Shown: positions 47,101-59,100 of the stretch, piece by piece | How the letters are laid out: the number at the start of each line of letters is the position of its first letter | How positions within the stretch are numbered: position 1 is the first letter of the stretch | Origin: Sabethes cyaneus | Taxonomy: Eukaryota > Arthropoda > Insecta > Diptera > Culicidae | Assembly: GCF_943734655.1 (NCBI RefSeq) | Contig: NC_071354.1 | Coordinates: 72,297,338 to 72,361,337 of the forward strand | Reading direction: 5' to 3' | DNA: 64,000 nt | Notes under the pieces: generated by a model | The model's input: only the letters and a program-made list of their open reading frames with translations | What the model was told of the DNA's origin: nothing | The model's database searches: none | Position numbers and translations under genes: made by a program

Positions 47101-50100
47101 GAGTAGTTTTTCATTTCGACGTATCTGACAATGAGAGATTCTCTTCGTGTCTCCTCTCTTCCGTTTTATACGGCGAAACTAAAGCATTGAAAAGAAAATT
47201 TTCAAAACATTTAGTTAGCCAGTGATTCTGGCAACCGATTCGTGCAAAGCTGATGTGCTAAAATGCATTAGTATCGCCGTAAAAAGCGGAAGAGAGGGGA
47301 CACGAAGAAAATCTCTCATTGTCAGATTCGTTGAAATGAAAAAGTATCCGAGAGTTAAGTATTTAAGAGAAGATGTTATGAAACAGATGATGATTTTAGC
47401 ACCACCCTAAGTGGTCTAAAATTTTCATAAAAAGCACAAATCCACAAATTTTGATCAACATCGGAGTACTTTTGCTCATGGAATTACTAGTGCGTACACC
47501 TGTACCCCGTTTATTACAGCTAAAATATTCAAATTGACTTTTTTCAATTTTTTCCCGATGGATTTTTTTAAAATTAGCATATTCTGAATCGTGGAAACCT
47601 GTACTAACACGTTGTGAAAGAAAATTTTATGTACATCAAAGTTGCATAATCGCACCCTTCAGACATAGCGTGACCCCTCCTTACGCTATGTGTTTTCTGC
47701 TCATTACAAACGCAAAAAGTGCAAAAAACTGTGAAAATTAATGAGTTTTGTCAAATTATTGACTAATCAACAAGCAGTCGGTAACGAAGCCTAAATAGCT
47801 TGAAGACAGCTTGAACAGCTACTCTACCATCAAATTTGAGACTGTGACTATAATTAAACTAGATTAGATATCGTATGATAACGAATGTATTTCTATGCTT
47901 GACTCATAGCGAAAAGGTTAAAAATCCGACTACCATATTGCATCATTGGGATTTTTTACATTCAACTTGACAGAGAAATTGGTGCACCCCAGTGATATTA
48001 AATCGATTACAAGCAACCAATCGTACAATCGGAATTTGTTGATTCATACCGTTTGGAGATGCAGATGACTGAGCATTATCAAACATTTTTTAATCTTTTA
48101 TGTCTTACTTAGTTGGCCTTACGTCTTATGACAAGGCCGGCGTAGCATAATTACGTCCACCTCTGTTAAACTGTTTTCTTTTAGCAGACCCAAAATAAAC
48201 ACGGTATGCGAGTAGGATCAGCTTTAGCTGTAATTTTAATCATCTTTTACTATTAATAATTATTTTAGGTATAAGTAACTTTACAGTTTTTCCTTCGTAA
48301 TTCTTTAGGCAATACAATTTTACAATTTTAGGTTAGATAGGTCCTGTAATAATTTTATTTAGTTTTAGTTTATAGATTTTAGTAATTTTTAACAATAAAT
48401 TTACTTACGGTAGATCCAAAAAGATTTTAATATTATCCACCTTTTACCTCTAGACTTTTAACTAATTTACTAATTTAGATTAAGTATAAAAACGAGAACG
48501 GGAGATTTCTTCTTGCACCGCATGAAATTCAATTTTACTTTATCACTATCAGTGACCTTTTCTTTTCTTTCTCTTCGTTATCGCCTCTCGTGAAATGAAC
48601 CCAGAATCATCGCATGCTGGTTGCCGAGGGGTACTTGACGTCACATTCCCCCGCCTGTAAACCATTTAGTTGCTCTGCTTCCGGTTTACCCACTTCAACG
48701 ACGTCTAGTATCGTCCGCTTCACGACCGGTCTACGGATGACTCCATTACCCAAGTAACCAAAAGTTCCGATAAAAGTGGATTTTTGGCTTAATCAGCCAA
48801 CGAAATGATCATGAATAGAACACTATTCAACTTCATTTTTATGCAATTAACCGTATTTGTTCCGGCGGTTATGGAACAAAGAAAAACGACCACTGACTTT
48901 CCTTAGCAACGTATGTATTTTGATACAAGCAGCTTTAAGCTATAAACATAATTTGATTTCATTATTTAGCATTTACAAAATTTAGGTCTAACTTACAATT
49001 TTTCAGTGTCGCTATCGAGTAAACCGCATGTATTTATCCGTAAGATGTAGGTTATAACTGTAACTGTTCATTGCATGTTTAGTTTTATCTTAGGTTTTAG
49101 TTTAGCTTATTGATTCAAGTACTTACTCGTTCAGGTATAGCAAATAAGGGTAGTTAACTTTAATAAATTGTAGATTTAAGAAGATTTTTACTAGTTTTTA
49201 ATGCAATTTCAACTAATTTTATGTAGGTTAAAGAATTTCACGACTGGCAAGCCACTGTAGAGATTGTTTTCGTTCTGTGTTCTCCCCTGTCATGACAAGC
49301 CGTTTCATAATCTGTCAGTTTGACACACTGTCTGCCAACGCTTCTCGTCAAGCGGCACGCCGCGGCGCATCGACCTTATCGGCCAAAGTTGATTTATGGG
49401 AGCTAGGGTGCCCAGGCGCAACATTCTCCCCCCCGTAACACTGGTCATCAGAGCCAGTTTTACCATCAGCCTGTACCTCCAACACAGCCAGTTTTGATAC
49501 AGGTCTACGCAGTATCCCTCTTGTAGTCTGAACAACTGCTTGCCGGATTCTCCCGTCCTTCCCAGCCACAGCTTCCAGGACTCGTCCACGCAACCAACCG
49601 TTTCTCAGGGAATCGTCTACTATGAGAACCAGATCTCCATTCGCAAGAGGTTTCACTTCACCGAACCATTTTGTCCGCTTTGTCAGCATCGGCAGATATT
49701 CCCGGATCCATCGCTTCCAGAAGATGTCAAGCTGGTGTTGAATTTGGTGCCAGGAGCTTTTGAGCGCCAACGCAGGGTCAGTGAATGCTGTCGCGGGTTG
49801 GAGCACGCCATTGGAACTCCCTAACAGGAAGTGGTTCGGAGTCAGAGCTTCTGTCTCAGCAGCATCTAAAGGCAAGTAGGTAAGTGGCCGCTTGTTGACG
49901 ATTGCTTCAGCCTCAACGACCAGGGTTGCCAACCCTTCATCATCCAGCTTGCTATTATTGTAGTACGCAGTTTCCATGGCAGTTTTTATCGACCGTACCA
50001 TTCTCTCCCACGCTCCGCCCATGTGGGGTGCTGCCGGTGGTATGAAAATCCATTTAGTATCAGTATTAGTGAACGTTACCGCCAATTCATCGTGTATAGC

Positions 50101-53100
50101 TTCGACCTGTTCCCTAAGCAACCTCGCGGCCCCGACGAAATTTGTGCCGTTGTCCGAGTATATCTCCGCAGGTGACCCGCGTCGGCTAACAAAACGCGTA
50201 ATACACTTCACACTCGAGGGCGTAGAGAGAGAGTATGCCACCTCAACGTGGACTGCGCGAGTAGTTAAACAGGTAAAAAGGCAGATCCAACGCTTCGCAG
50301 CGCTTCTTCCCACTTTCACCACTAGTGGTCCAAATAAATCAATACCAGTGTAAGTGAACGGCCGAACGAACGATGCTAATCGCGCTGGTGGGAGTGGGGC
50401 CATTCGCGGAACCTTCGGTGTCGCTTTTATCAATTTGCACCAACGACACGCGGTTGCAACCTGCTTCACCACTGTCCGCAGCCGAGGAATGTGGAAATGT
50501 TGGCGAATTTCATTCACCACTGTTTCCGAGTTAGCATGACGAAGCGCACGGTGGTAGTCGTCCACGATCAGTTCGGTAACCAGATGTTTTCTCGGGAGAA
50601 TCACCGGATACCTTGTGTCGAATTGAGTATGCGGGGCAGCTCCTATTCTGCCATCAATCCGCAGCACTCCGAATTCATCCACAGCAGGCGACTTCTTGAA
50701 AAGACTGCTAGACTTTGCCAGTTCGGTTCGTTCCGTTGACAACGCGATCATTTCTTCGGGATATACTTCCCACTGTACCATCCGCATCAGACTGTTCTTC
50801 GCTTTCTTCAACTCTTCCTGTGTTAGGTGTAGAATTTCCGGCTCTTCCCCCCGAAGTCGGCGTTTTAGGTTGTCAATAAAACGGTGTACGTACGCTACAG
50901 CTCTTGAAAGACGTCGCCACTTAGAGAAGCGATTGAATTCCATAACCCTGCCCGGAATAAGATGTTCTTGGACCACATAGCACGACCGTAGCTCTTCTTC
51001 TGGCGGTATTAAAGATGTTCTTTGCTTTGGCCAGTACTCTTCGGGTTGCGAGAGATATTCAGGTCCTGTAAACCAGACGTCGGTCGCTGCCGGACACGGA
51101 CATTTTCCCCACTTCGTAGCCGCATCCGCCGGATTCAACTTACTAGGAACCCATCGCCACTGTGCAACATCCGTTGTGGATAGCATTTCCCCAATACGAC
51201 AAGCCACGTACTGCTTGTACTGGCGATGATCGGCACGTAGCCATGCTAGAACTGTTGCGGAATCACTCCATAGAACGCATTGCTTTACTTCGACGGTGTG
51301 GCTCTCTACGACCGATGACATTAAGCGGGTTCCTAAGACCGCTGCTTGCAGCTCCAAGCGAGGGATCGACAGCGGTTTTAATGGCGCAACTTTCGTTTTA
51401 GCCGCTACTAACGAACATTCTGCTTCACCGCTAGGTTTGACCACCCTGAAATAAGCGACAGCGGAGAACGCGACTTCACTCGCATCGACGAAGACGTGGA
51501 GCTCAAGAAATTTGTAGATTTGCGCGTTCGCTCCGGCGAAGTAACAACGAGGAATCCGCAGGTCCCTGACCTTCGGAAAGAGCTCCGTCCACTTGGTCCA
51601 TCTGTCGAATATATCGTCTGGTACTTTCTCATCCCACTGCAGTCCAGCTCGCCAAACGTCCTGAAGAAGTATTTTGCCGTGGACTAGGAAAACACTCAGA
51701 AGACCTAGTGGGTCGAAAATTCCCATCAGGCATTTCAGTAGTTGTCTTTTGGTTGGGCGTCCTGCGCTATCAATCACTTGCTGAATCTCGTCTTTCATTT
51801 TCATGGCGAATTGTAGCTCATCGCTCACCGTCAGCCACAGCATCCCCAATACTCGATCACTCCCTTCGGTAGGGTTCAGGCAAAGGCTCTTGCTATCTTG
51901 CGGATCTTCCTCCTCCATCTCTCTCAACACATCTGCACTGTTTGATAACCAGTTTCGGAGCTGGAAGCCTCCCTGCTGGTGAATGAATCTAGTTTCGTTA
52001 GATACGCGCGCTGCTTGCTTGTCGTCTTCGAAGCTGTCGAGAAAGTCGTCGACATAATGGTTTCTCACGATTGCTTCGACAGCTCGTGGAAACTGGTTCG
52101 CGAACTCCTCGGCATTTTTATTTTTCACGAACTGTGCCGACGCTGGTGAACTTGAAGAACCAAAGGTGGCAACGTCCATTAAGAACGTTTCCAGGGTTTC
52201 CTTTGGGTTGTTCCGCCACAGAAAACGTTGCGAATGACGGTCCTGTTCCCGAATCGATATCTGATGGAACATTTCTTTGATGTCTGCGGAAACTCCCACT
52301 CTGTACTGGCGAAAACGAGATAGCACAGCTGGCAGTGACGTAAGTTGATCTGGACCCTTAAGCAGCATGGAATTCAGGGATATTCCATCCACTTTAGCTG
52401 CCGCGTCCCAGATCAATCGAACTTTTCCTGGTTTTCGCGGGTTCGTTACCACTCCTAGCGGCAGATACCAAACACGCTTTGGGTCTCCTCGGGACAGTTC
52501 ACTTTCCGTCGCACGGTGTGCGTAACCTTTCACTTGATACTCGGCTATTTGCTTTCTCAGATTTGCCGCTAATTCGGGATCACGAACCATCCTGCGCTCC
52601 AGACATTCGAAGCGCTTGACTGCCATACAGTAGCTATCTGGAAACTCAACATGGTCATATCTCCACAGTAATCCTGTTTCGAATCTATCTCCAACCCGGA
52701 AGGTAGTTTTTTCCATGATTCTTCTGGCCCGCTTGTCTTCTTCGGACTCTAGCTGCGGCAATGGCTTCGCTCCCACATCATCTAACGCGAAATAATCCCT
52801 TATTAAACTGTTTAAGTCCTGGTCACTGACACATTCACACGCATGGTAGTGGAGCGTGTGTGTAGTTCCTCTGTCGCTGCCACCAAACACGCACCATCCC
52901 AATCTGGTTTTTACGGCAACGGGCTCGTTCTTCTTGCCTTCTTTCACCTGTAGCGGCACCGTGAGACTTAAATTATTCACGCCTATCAGCAGACGAGGTA
53001 CGGCTCTCTCGTAGCCAACGATTGGCAAACCCTTGAGATGACGGAACCGATTGGCTAGTTCATCGTATCGAAGGCACTGTTCCGGCAGGGTGAGCTCTTT

Positions 53101-56100
53101 TACGGTACGAACATCATTCAGGGTGAACTTCTTCTGACTAGTCGCACCTCTAATTGTGATCCGAACTTGCTTCGACTCCGACTCCACTCTGGTTACATTT
53201 CCTGTCCACTTCAGACACAAAGGCTTCGTCCATCCGTCAATGCCAAGTTGCTCAACCAGCTCATGTTCGACCAGCGATAGGGATGACCCATCGTCCAGGA
53301 ACGCAAAGGTCTCGATGGTGGCTCGAGGTCCAAAGATAGTGACCGGAATTATCCGAAATAGAAGTGACTGATCGCACAGTCGGTGGGTGTGGTTTTCCGC
53401 ATTCGAGGGATCCTGTGCTGGGTCCGGGTCCCTACTTGAACGATTCGAATGGAGTAATGGGTGGTGACGGTATTTACACTCTTCAATCACACACTGCGTG
53501 GCGTTTCTGCAACTTCTCCTACCGTGTGCATTCAAACAACTACGGCAGAGCCCATTGTTCTGTACGAACTTCCACCGGTTGTCAACGGAATACGATCTGA
53601 AAGTGGCACACTCCGTGACTCGATGTCCCGTCTTCTTGCAACAAGCACACCAACGCTCATTTTCGCGAGCTGGTACGCGCATTTGCTCCGTCTCATCGAT
53701 GTGGGTGTTCACTGATCCCTTTTGCTTCTGCTTGGCGGGACCGCTGCTCCCCGCAGTGTACATAGTAACTCTGCTAATTGCAGTGATGACTCCTAGCATA
53801 AATTCCCCGAAAGTTTTCAGATTGACCACCGGGTGTTGTTGTAAATAATCTGCCCACTGCATTTTGGTGTGTGTGGGAAGTTTCTCTACCAGTTCCATCA
53901 ACAGAGTCGGATTCGAAAGGTGATCCTGCTGTCCAGCCGCTTCAAGATGGTCACATAAACTGCGTACCGCCATGCCGAAGTCAATGATCGTCTCCAACTT
54001 CTCCGCTTTCGGAACCGGAACACTACGCACTTTGTCTAATAGAGCACTGACTAGCAATTCCGGCCTACCATATAGTAAACGAAGGGTATCAATCACTTGG
54101 GGAACCGAATCGGGAAGCAGTAACCTGCTTTCAACAGACTGGTACGCGGGTCCTTTAAGACAGCGTTGAAGTCGCGCGAGATTCTCGGCACAATTGTAAC
54201 CGCAAGCCAGCGTTGTGTTCATAAAGCTGCTTATGAATATCGGCCAATCTGCGGGATTGCCCGAAAACATAGGCAAATCGCGAGGCATTACTTGCCGTGC
54301 AGCTAACTGTGACGGGGAAGGAGTGAATTGTTCAACGGGCGGAAATCCCGGTGGCAAGGGGATATTACCTGCCGGCAAAGTCGGGTTAATATTATACGGA
54401 AGAGTCGTATTCGTTCCGAGCGGCGGAACAGTTTCGGGAGGATGCGAGTATGAATTGAAAGAAGAAACCGTGGCTGATGGCATCAAGTGCCCAAATTGCT
54501 TCATCATTTGATGGAAGGAGTTATTATAATTTGGTGGCAAACTGTGAATTTCGTTTTGATATACTGGTTGTTTACCATGCTGTACTACGGGGGGATTTTG
54601 GGTATCATCATTACTAGTCGGATCAGATACCTTTCTAACTGCTGGAACTGTCGTAGAAAACGCGCCGGTTTGCTGCTGCTGTTGCCTCTCGATCAGTGTA
54701 GACTCCGGAACCGCCGAAGGGAACGCGCCGACTGCCTGCTGCTGATCCCCACTGACGTGTTTCGGTTTGACCGTCGAATTTAACGGTTGTTTGTTGATGT
54801 CGGGAACGATTGGACTCGGTAACTTATCATCCTTAGTGCTCTCCGGGACGCGTGAGGTGTTCTGTGGAACCGGTGAGGCTGCTACTTGCTCTTCCGATTG
54901 GAGATTTGGCGCGCCTTCTGTCTGCTCAGCGCATTCATCTTGCCACTGCTGTACCCTTCTGAGGCTCGACCGAGCACTAATCCTGCTTCGGTTACTAGCT
55001 ACCTCATCCAAATCAGTCATCTCCTCTTCCAGTTTATGCTTTTCGGCAAGGTGGCGTGTCTCCAAAGCCTGCTTCTCCTCCAGCTGCTGGAGCTTCATTC
55101 GGTGGCGAGCTGCTCTAACGCTGGAAGTGGTAGTGCGGGACGAAACGCTCAGAGGCATGCAGTTACGGCAGCTCCAATGCCGATCCGCAACAGACTTTGT
55201 CACTCCAGCGCAGGACATATGCCACCAAACTTTACACTCGTCGCATTGGACCATGTCATCCACCTCATCGGGACGGTCACAGTTGACGCAGTTGTTGGCC
55301 TTATTGCGTTCGGGTGTATGCATATCCGACTGACCTTGCTTTTCCATAGTGAAAAATTCTTAAAGATTTTGTTCCGGCGGTTATGGAACAAAGAAAAACG
55401 ACCACTGACTTTCCTTAGCAACGTATGTATTTTGATACAAGCAGCTTTAAGCTATAAACATAATTTGATTTCATTATTTAGCATTTACAAAATTTAGGTC
55501 TAACTTACAATTTTTCAGTGTCGCTATCGAGTAAACCGCATGTATTTATCCGTAAGATGTAGGTTATAACTGTAACTGTTCATTGCATGTTTAGTTTTAT
55601 CTTAGGTTTTAGTTTAGCTTATTGATTCAAGTACTTACTCGTTCAGGTATAGCAAATAAGGGTAGTTAACTTTAATAAATTGTAGATTTAAGAAGATTTT
55701 TACTAGTTTTTAATGCAATTTCAACTAATTTTATGTAGGTTAAAGAATTTCACGACTGGCAAGCCACTGTAGAGATTGTTTTCGTTCTGTGTTCTCCCCT
55801 GTCATGACAAGCCGTTTCATAATCTGTCAGTTTGACACACTGTCTGCCAACGCTTCTCGTCAAGCGGCACGCCGCGGCGCATCGACCTTATCGGCCAAAG
55901 TTGATTTATGGGAGCTAGGGTGCCCAGGCGCAACAGTATTTTCAAGTTCGTATTTGATGTTTAAACTTCGAAGGGAATACAAAGTAACAGAACTAGAAAG
56001 TTCGCAAAAAGTTCGCTTAAGTCGCTATATAGAACACTGTTCAGCCCAAAAAGAAACTCCAATAATTTTCAAAATAAAAAAGATTGGGGGAATATTTTTC

Positions 56101-59100
56101 CACTTCTTCCTGTTTTGCAGATTCATGACATTTCTCATTAACTAAGATGTTTAATTTCGGTTAATAATCGACGGTTTTTTTATAAATATTAATTTATTGT
56201 AACTTACCACACACCACCAACATAAAACCTCGGGGATTTGAACTCGAGTACTTCTTTTCGGTAACTTAGACGCATACCACTGCTCCGTTGCTGGAATATG
56301 CCATTTGCATTGTTTTTACTCGATGTGCTAATTTCTCATTTATCACAGCCCCGAAACGAACTTACACTTAAGAACAACTCATCGGCAAAATTCATGTCAC
56401 TAGCGGTGTCAGAGATGGCGCAATGTATCAGGATTGGCATGCAACGAGGAATGCTCGGGTTCAAATCCAGTAGCGGGGTCGGTGTTAGTTAGGCTTTTTT
56501 TAAATGGTCTATCTTAATCGCATGAACCGACTTTACAAAAGTTAGGAGGAGGCGGAGGTAGAAAATGGAAAAGTATAAAAATAGAACTACAAGTGCTGTT
56601 TTATAAACTTTTGCCAAAGTTTCTTCAGAAGCTACTTAGCGCTCTATGCAGCGAACTCCAGGCAGCTTTGAAGTTCGGTTAATTACGAGTAAAGCTGCTT
56701 AGCAAGCTATACCTCCATAGACATAAAGCTTGTTAACCTTCCTTAGACACCATCATCCGAACTCTAAGTTACTTTCAAGTTGTATGTTGAACTTTCAAGC
56801 TGCATGTTGGACTTTCAAGTTGCTGCAGCTAGTAACGGTACTTTAATGAGAATGAAGTTCGGTTTACAAATGTAGCGTCTGGTTGTTCAGCAAGAAAGTT
56901 CTGCGGAACTAAATTTGAACCAAATATGAACTTTCAAGTTTGTTCCTTAAGTGAAATTCGAACTTTTGGTTGCTTGGGTAGTTGTCTTCACCCAAGCTTG
57001 TCGCACTCGTCCATCCTTTCCGTGAATGACCTTGACTACTCTTCCTCTAGTCCACTGATTTCGTACTGCACCCAGCCACGTAGCCAGAAGGGGGGGGCCC
57101 GGGGGCCCAATTTTGATTTTAACTGTTTTATAAGCATATTTTTGCGTTTAGAACTACAATACGTTAAATGTATTGTGGTGTATTATATTTATAAGCAGTA
57201 AGATATGCATATAATGTATTAGGAGCCAAGATAGGGCTCCTGGCCCCCACCTCTGGCTACGTGGCTGACTGCACCATCTACGATCAGAACCAGACTTCCT
57301 TCCGCTATCTCCTTCTCACTTCACAACCACTTTGATCTCCTCGATATCACTGGCAGGTACTCCTGTATCCATAACTTCCATATTCCATCCGACAAATGTT
57401 TAGCAAGCTTCCATCCGCTATTCAACGTTGTACGGTAATCCGTAGGTAGTACTGGAACCTGTTTAACCCCGTCCGAACATCCGAAAATGAAATGATTAGG
57501 AGTCAAAGCTTCTTGATCCACCGATTCTATCGGGATGTACGTCAGTGGTCTTGTGTTTACCATCGTCTCCGCTTCGATCATTACCGTTTCCAGAACCTCG
57601 TCATCCGGCCGCCGTTGTGCATCTAATATGGTCCCAATTGCTGTCTTCACTGAGCGGACCATTCTTTCCCACGCGCCGTCCATGTGTGGTGCGCCAAGTG
57701 GGATAAACGACCAACGAGTTGTAGTGTTTGTAAAGGTCGAGGCCAAGTAGTCATTACGATTCTCTATTTCGCGGTTCACCTGGTTATTCGCCCCGTGAAA
57801 ATTTCTCCCGTTGTCACTGAATATCTCAGCCGGCGCTCCTCGTCGTGACACAAACCTCCTTATCGCCATAACACAAGATTCCTTTGACAGGCTGTGCACG
57901 ACTTCCAGATGCACTGCTCGGATAGTCAAGCAAGTGAACAGAGCTATCCACCTCTTGACGTTGCTTCGACCAACCTTCACTACCACTGGACCAAAGTAGT
58001 CGACACCTACGTATGTGAAGGGTCGTACATAGGGAATCAGTCCGACCTTCGGCAGCGGGGCCATGGGGGGCGAACACGGACAAGCACGATGAACTCTGCA
58101 CCGGACGCAGCTTTCCGCCACCTTTGATCTCAATTTTGCAATTTCGTAATGTTGTCTCATTTGATTCACAACTGTTTCGCGATTAGAGTGCCGAAAACGA
58201 CGGTGAAAATGATCAACTAGGAGGAACGTAATTCGATGGTTACGGGGTAAAATTACCGGGTACTTGGTTTGGTACGGTATCCACTCTGCGTTACTCAGTC
58301 GATAGCGTTTGCGGATCAATCCGTCTTTGTCCATGAAGGGCTACAATTTGTAGACTGCGCTGCCCTTGGAAAGAGTTGCATGGCGGTCGTCCGGCTCTCC
58401 GCTTGTCGCTTCAAGGATGGTCATTTCCGATGCAAACACCTCCTTTTGTGCTTGTTTCCACAAGGATAGTTCAGCCATCACCAATTCGTTCTGTCTCAAA
58501 CAACCATGAATCGACTTTCTTTTCCGCTACAAAACTGTAACATTGTGGATGAACCTGTGCACATAAGCCATAGTCCTGTGAAGCCTCTCCCATCTACTAA
58601 ATCTAGCATTTTCACATATATAAACAAGGTAAAAATCAGCATTACGTATAGATATACATGCTAAATAAATCGTATTTCATGCGCAAAATTGGCATATCCG
58701 CACTATTTTGGAGGCGATATACGTGATTACGAATAATTTTGCGCGTTACGACTATATAAGTATTTATATACGATAATATCCGATTAAGCGCGAGTCGCTC
58801 CGTACTACTCTACAATTTTGTGCTGAAAATCGTATCTATGTCAGTCATTATCATTATATACGACAGAAAATCAACTTGATCCCACTTTATCCAGCTTTAG
58901 TTACGATTTCGAGTTTGTTAGAAGATATTTACGATAGTTTTCGTACGTTGATATACGAGTTGGTGCTAGCTGGGCTATCCGCATCGATCAGTGATTCCGA
59001 AATATTATGATGTAGGTTGCAAACAATCAGCTCTTCTTCAGTGGGAGCAATCGGTTCGTTCTTGCCTGGCCATAATTCTTCTGGTTGCCTCAGAAATTCC

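Larger units (their letters stand above)
45496..47672. mobile_element. Foldback-like element with ~270-bp inverted arms
   Basis: Left arm 45496-45784 and right arm 47413-47672 are inverse copies from CACGCTATGTCTGAAGGGTG inwards to GAAAATTTTAGACC. The left arm has an extra GTAGTAGTAAGTAAGTAAG microsatellite at about 45690-45710. The loop of ~1.6 kb holds two smaller hairpin MITEs. Part of the arm is shared with 9046-9240. Confidence 0.8.
48858..55935 (-). mobile_element. BEL1: complete BEL/Pao LTR retrotransposon
   Basis: 7078 bp on the minus strand with 566-bp LTRs, a 5-bp duplication, a polypurine tract and an uninterrupted gag-pol ORF. The LTRs look identical by eye, so the insertion is recent. 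It lies antisense to the FATP intron and inside an older DNA element. No obvious tRNA primer site was recognised in the 22 nt between the 5' LTR and the ATG. Confidence 0.95.
48749..56972. mobile_element. DNA element with ACCCAAGTAACCAAAAGTTC ends, itself split by BEL1
   Basis: Left end TACCCAAGTAACCAAAAGTT at 48749 is inverse to AACTTTTGGTTGCTTGGGTA ending at 56972, with one mismatch in 20. Removing BEL1 leaves about 1.14 kb (48749-48857 plus 55941-56972). No transposase seen. The remainder includes two tRNA-like modules and recurring AACTTTCAAG/AAGTTCG motifs. Confidence 0.72.

Noticed and set aside
55200..55497. ORFs spanning the BEL1 5' LTR boundary
   Set aside because: Shadows of the gag start and LTR; the ATG at 55347 with the PHD finger explains the region.
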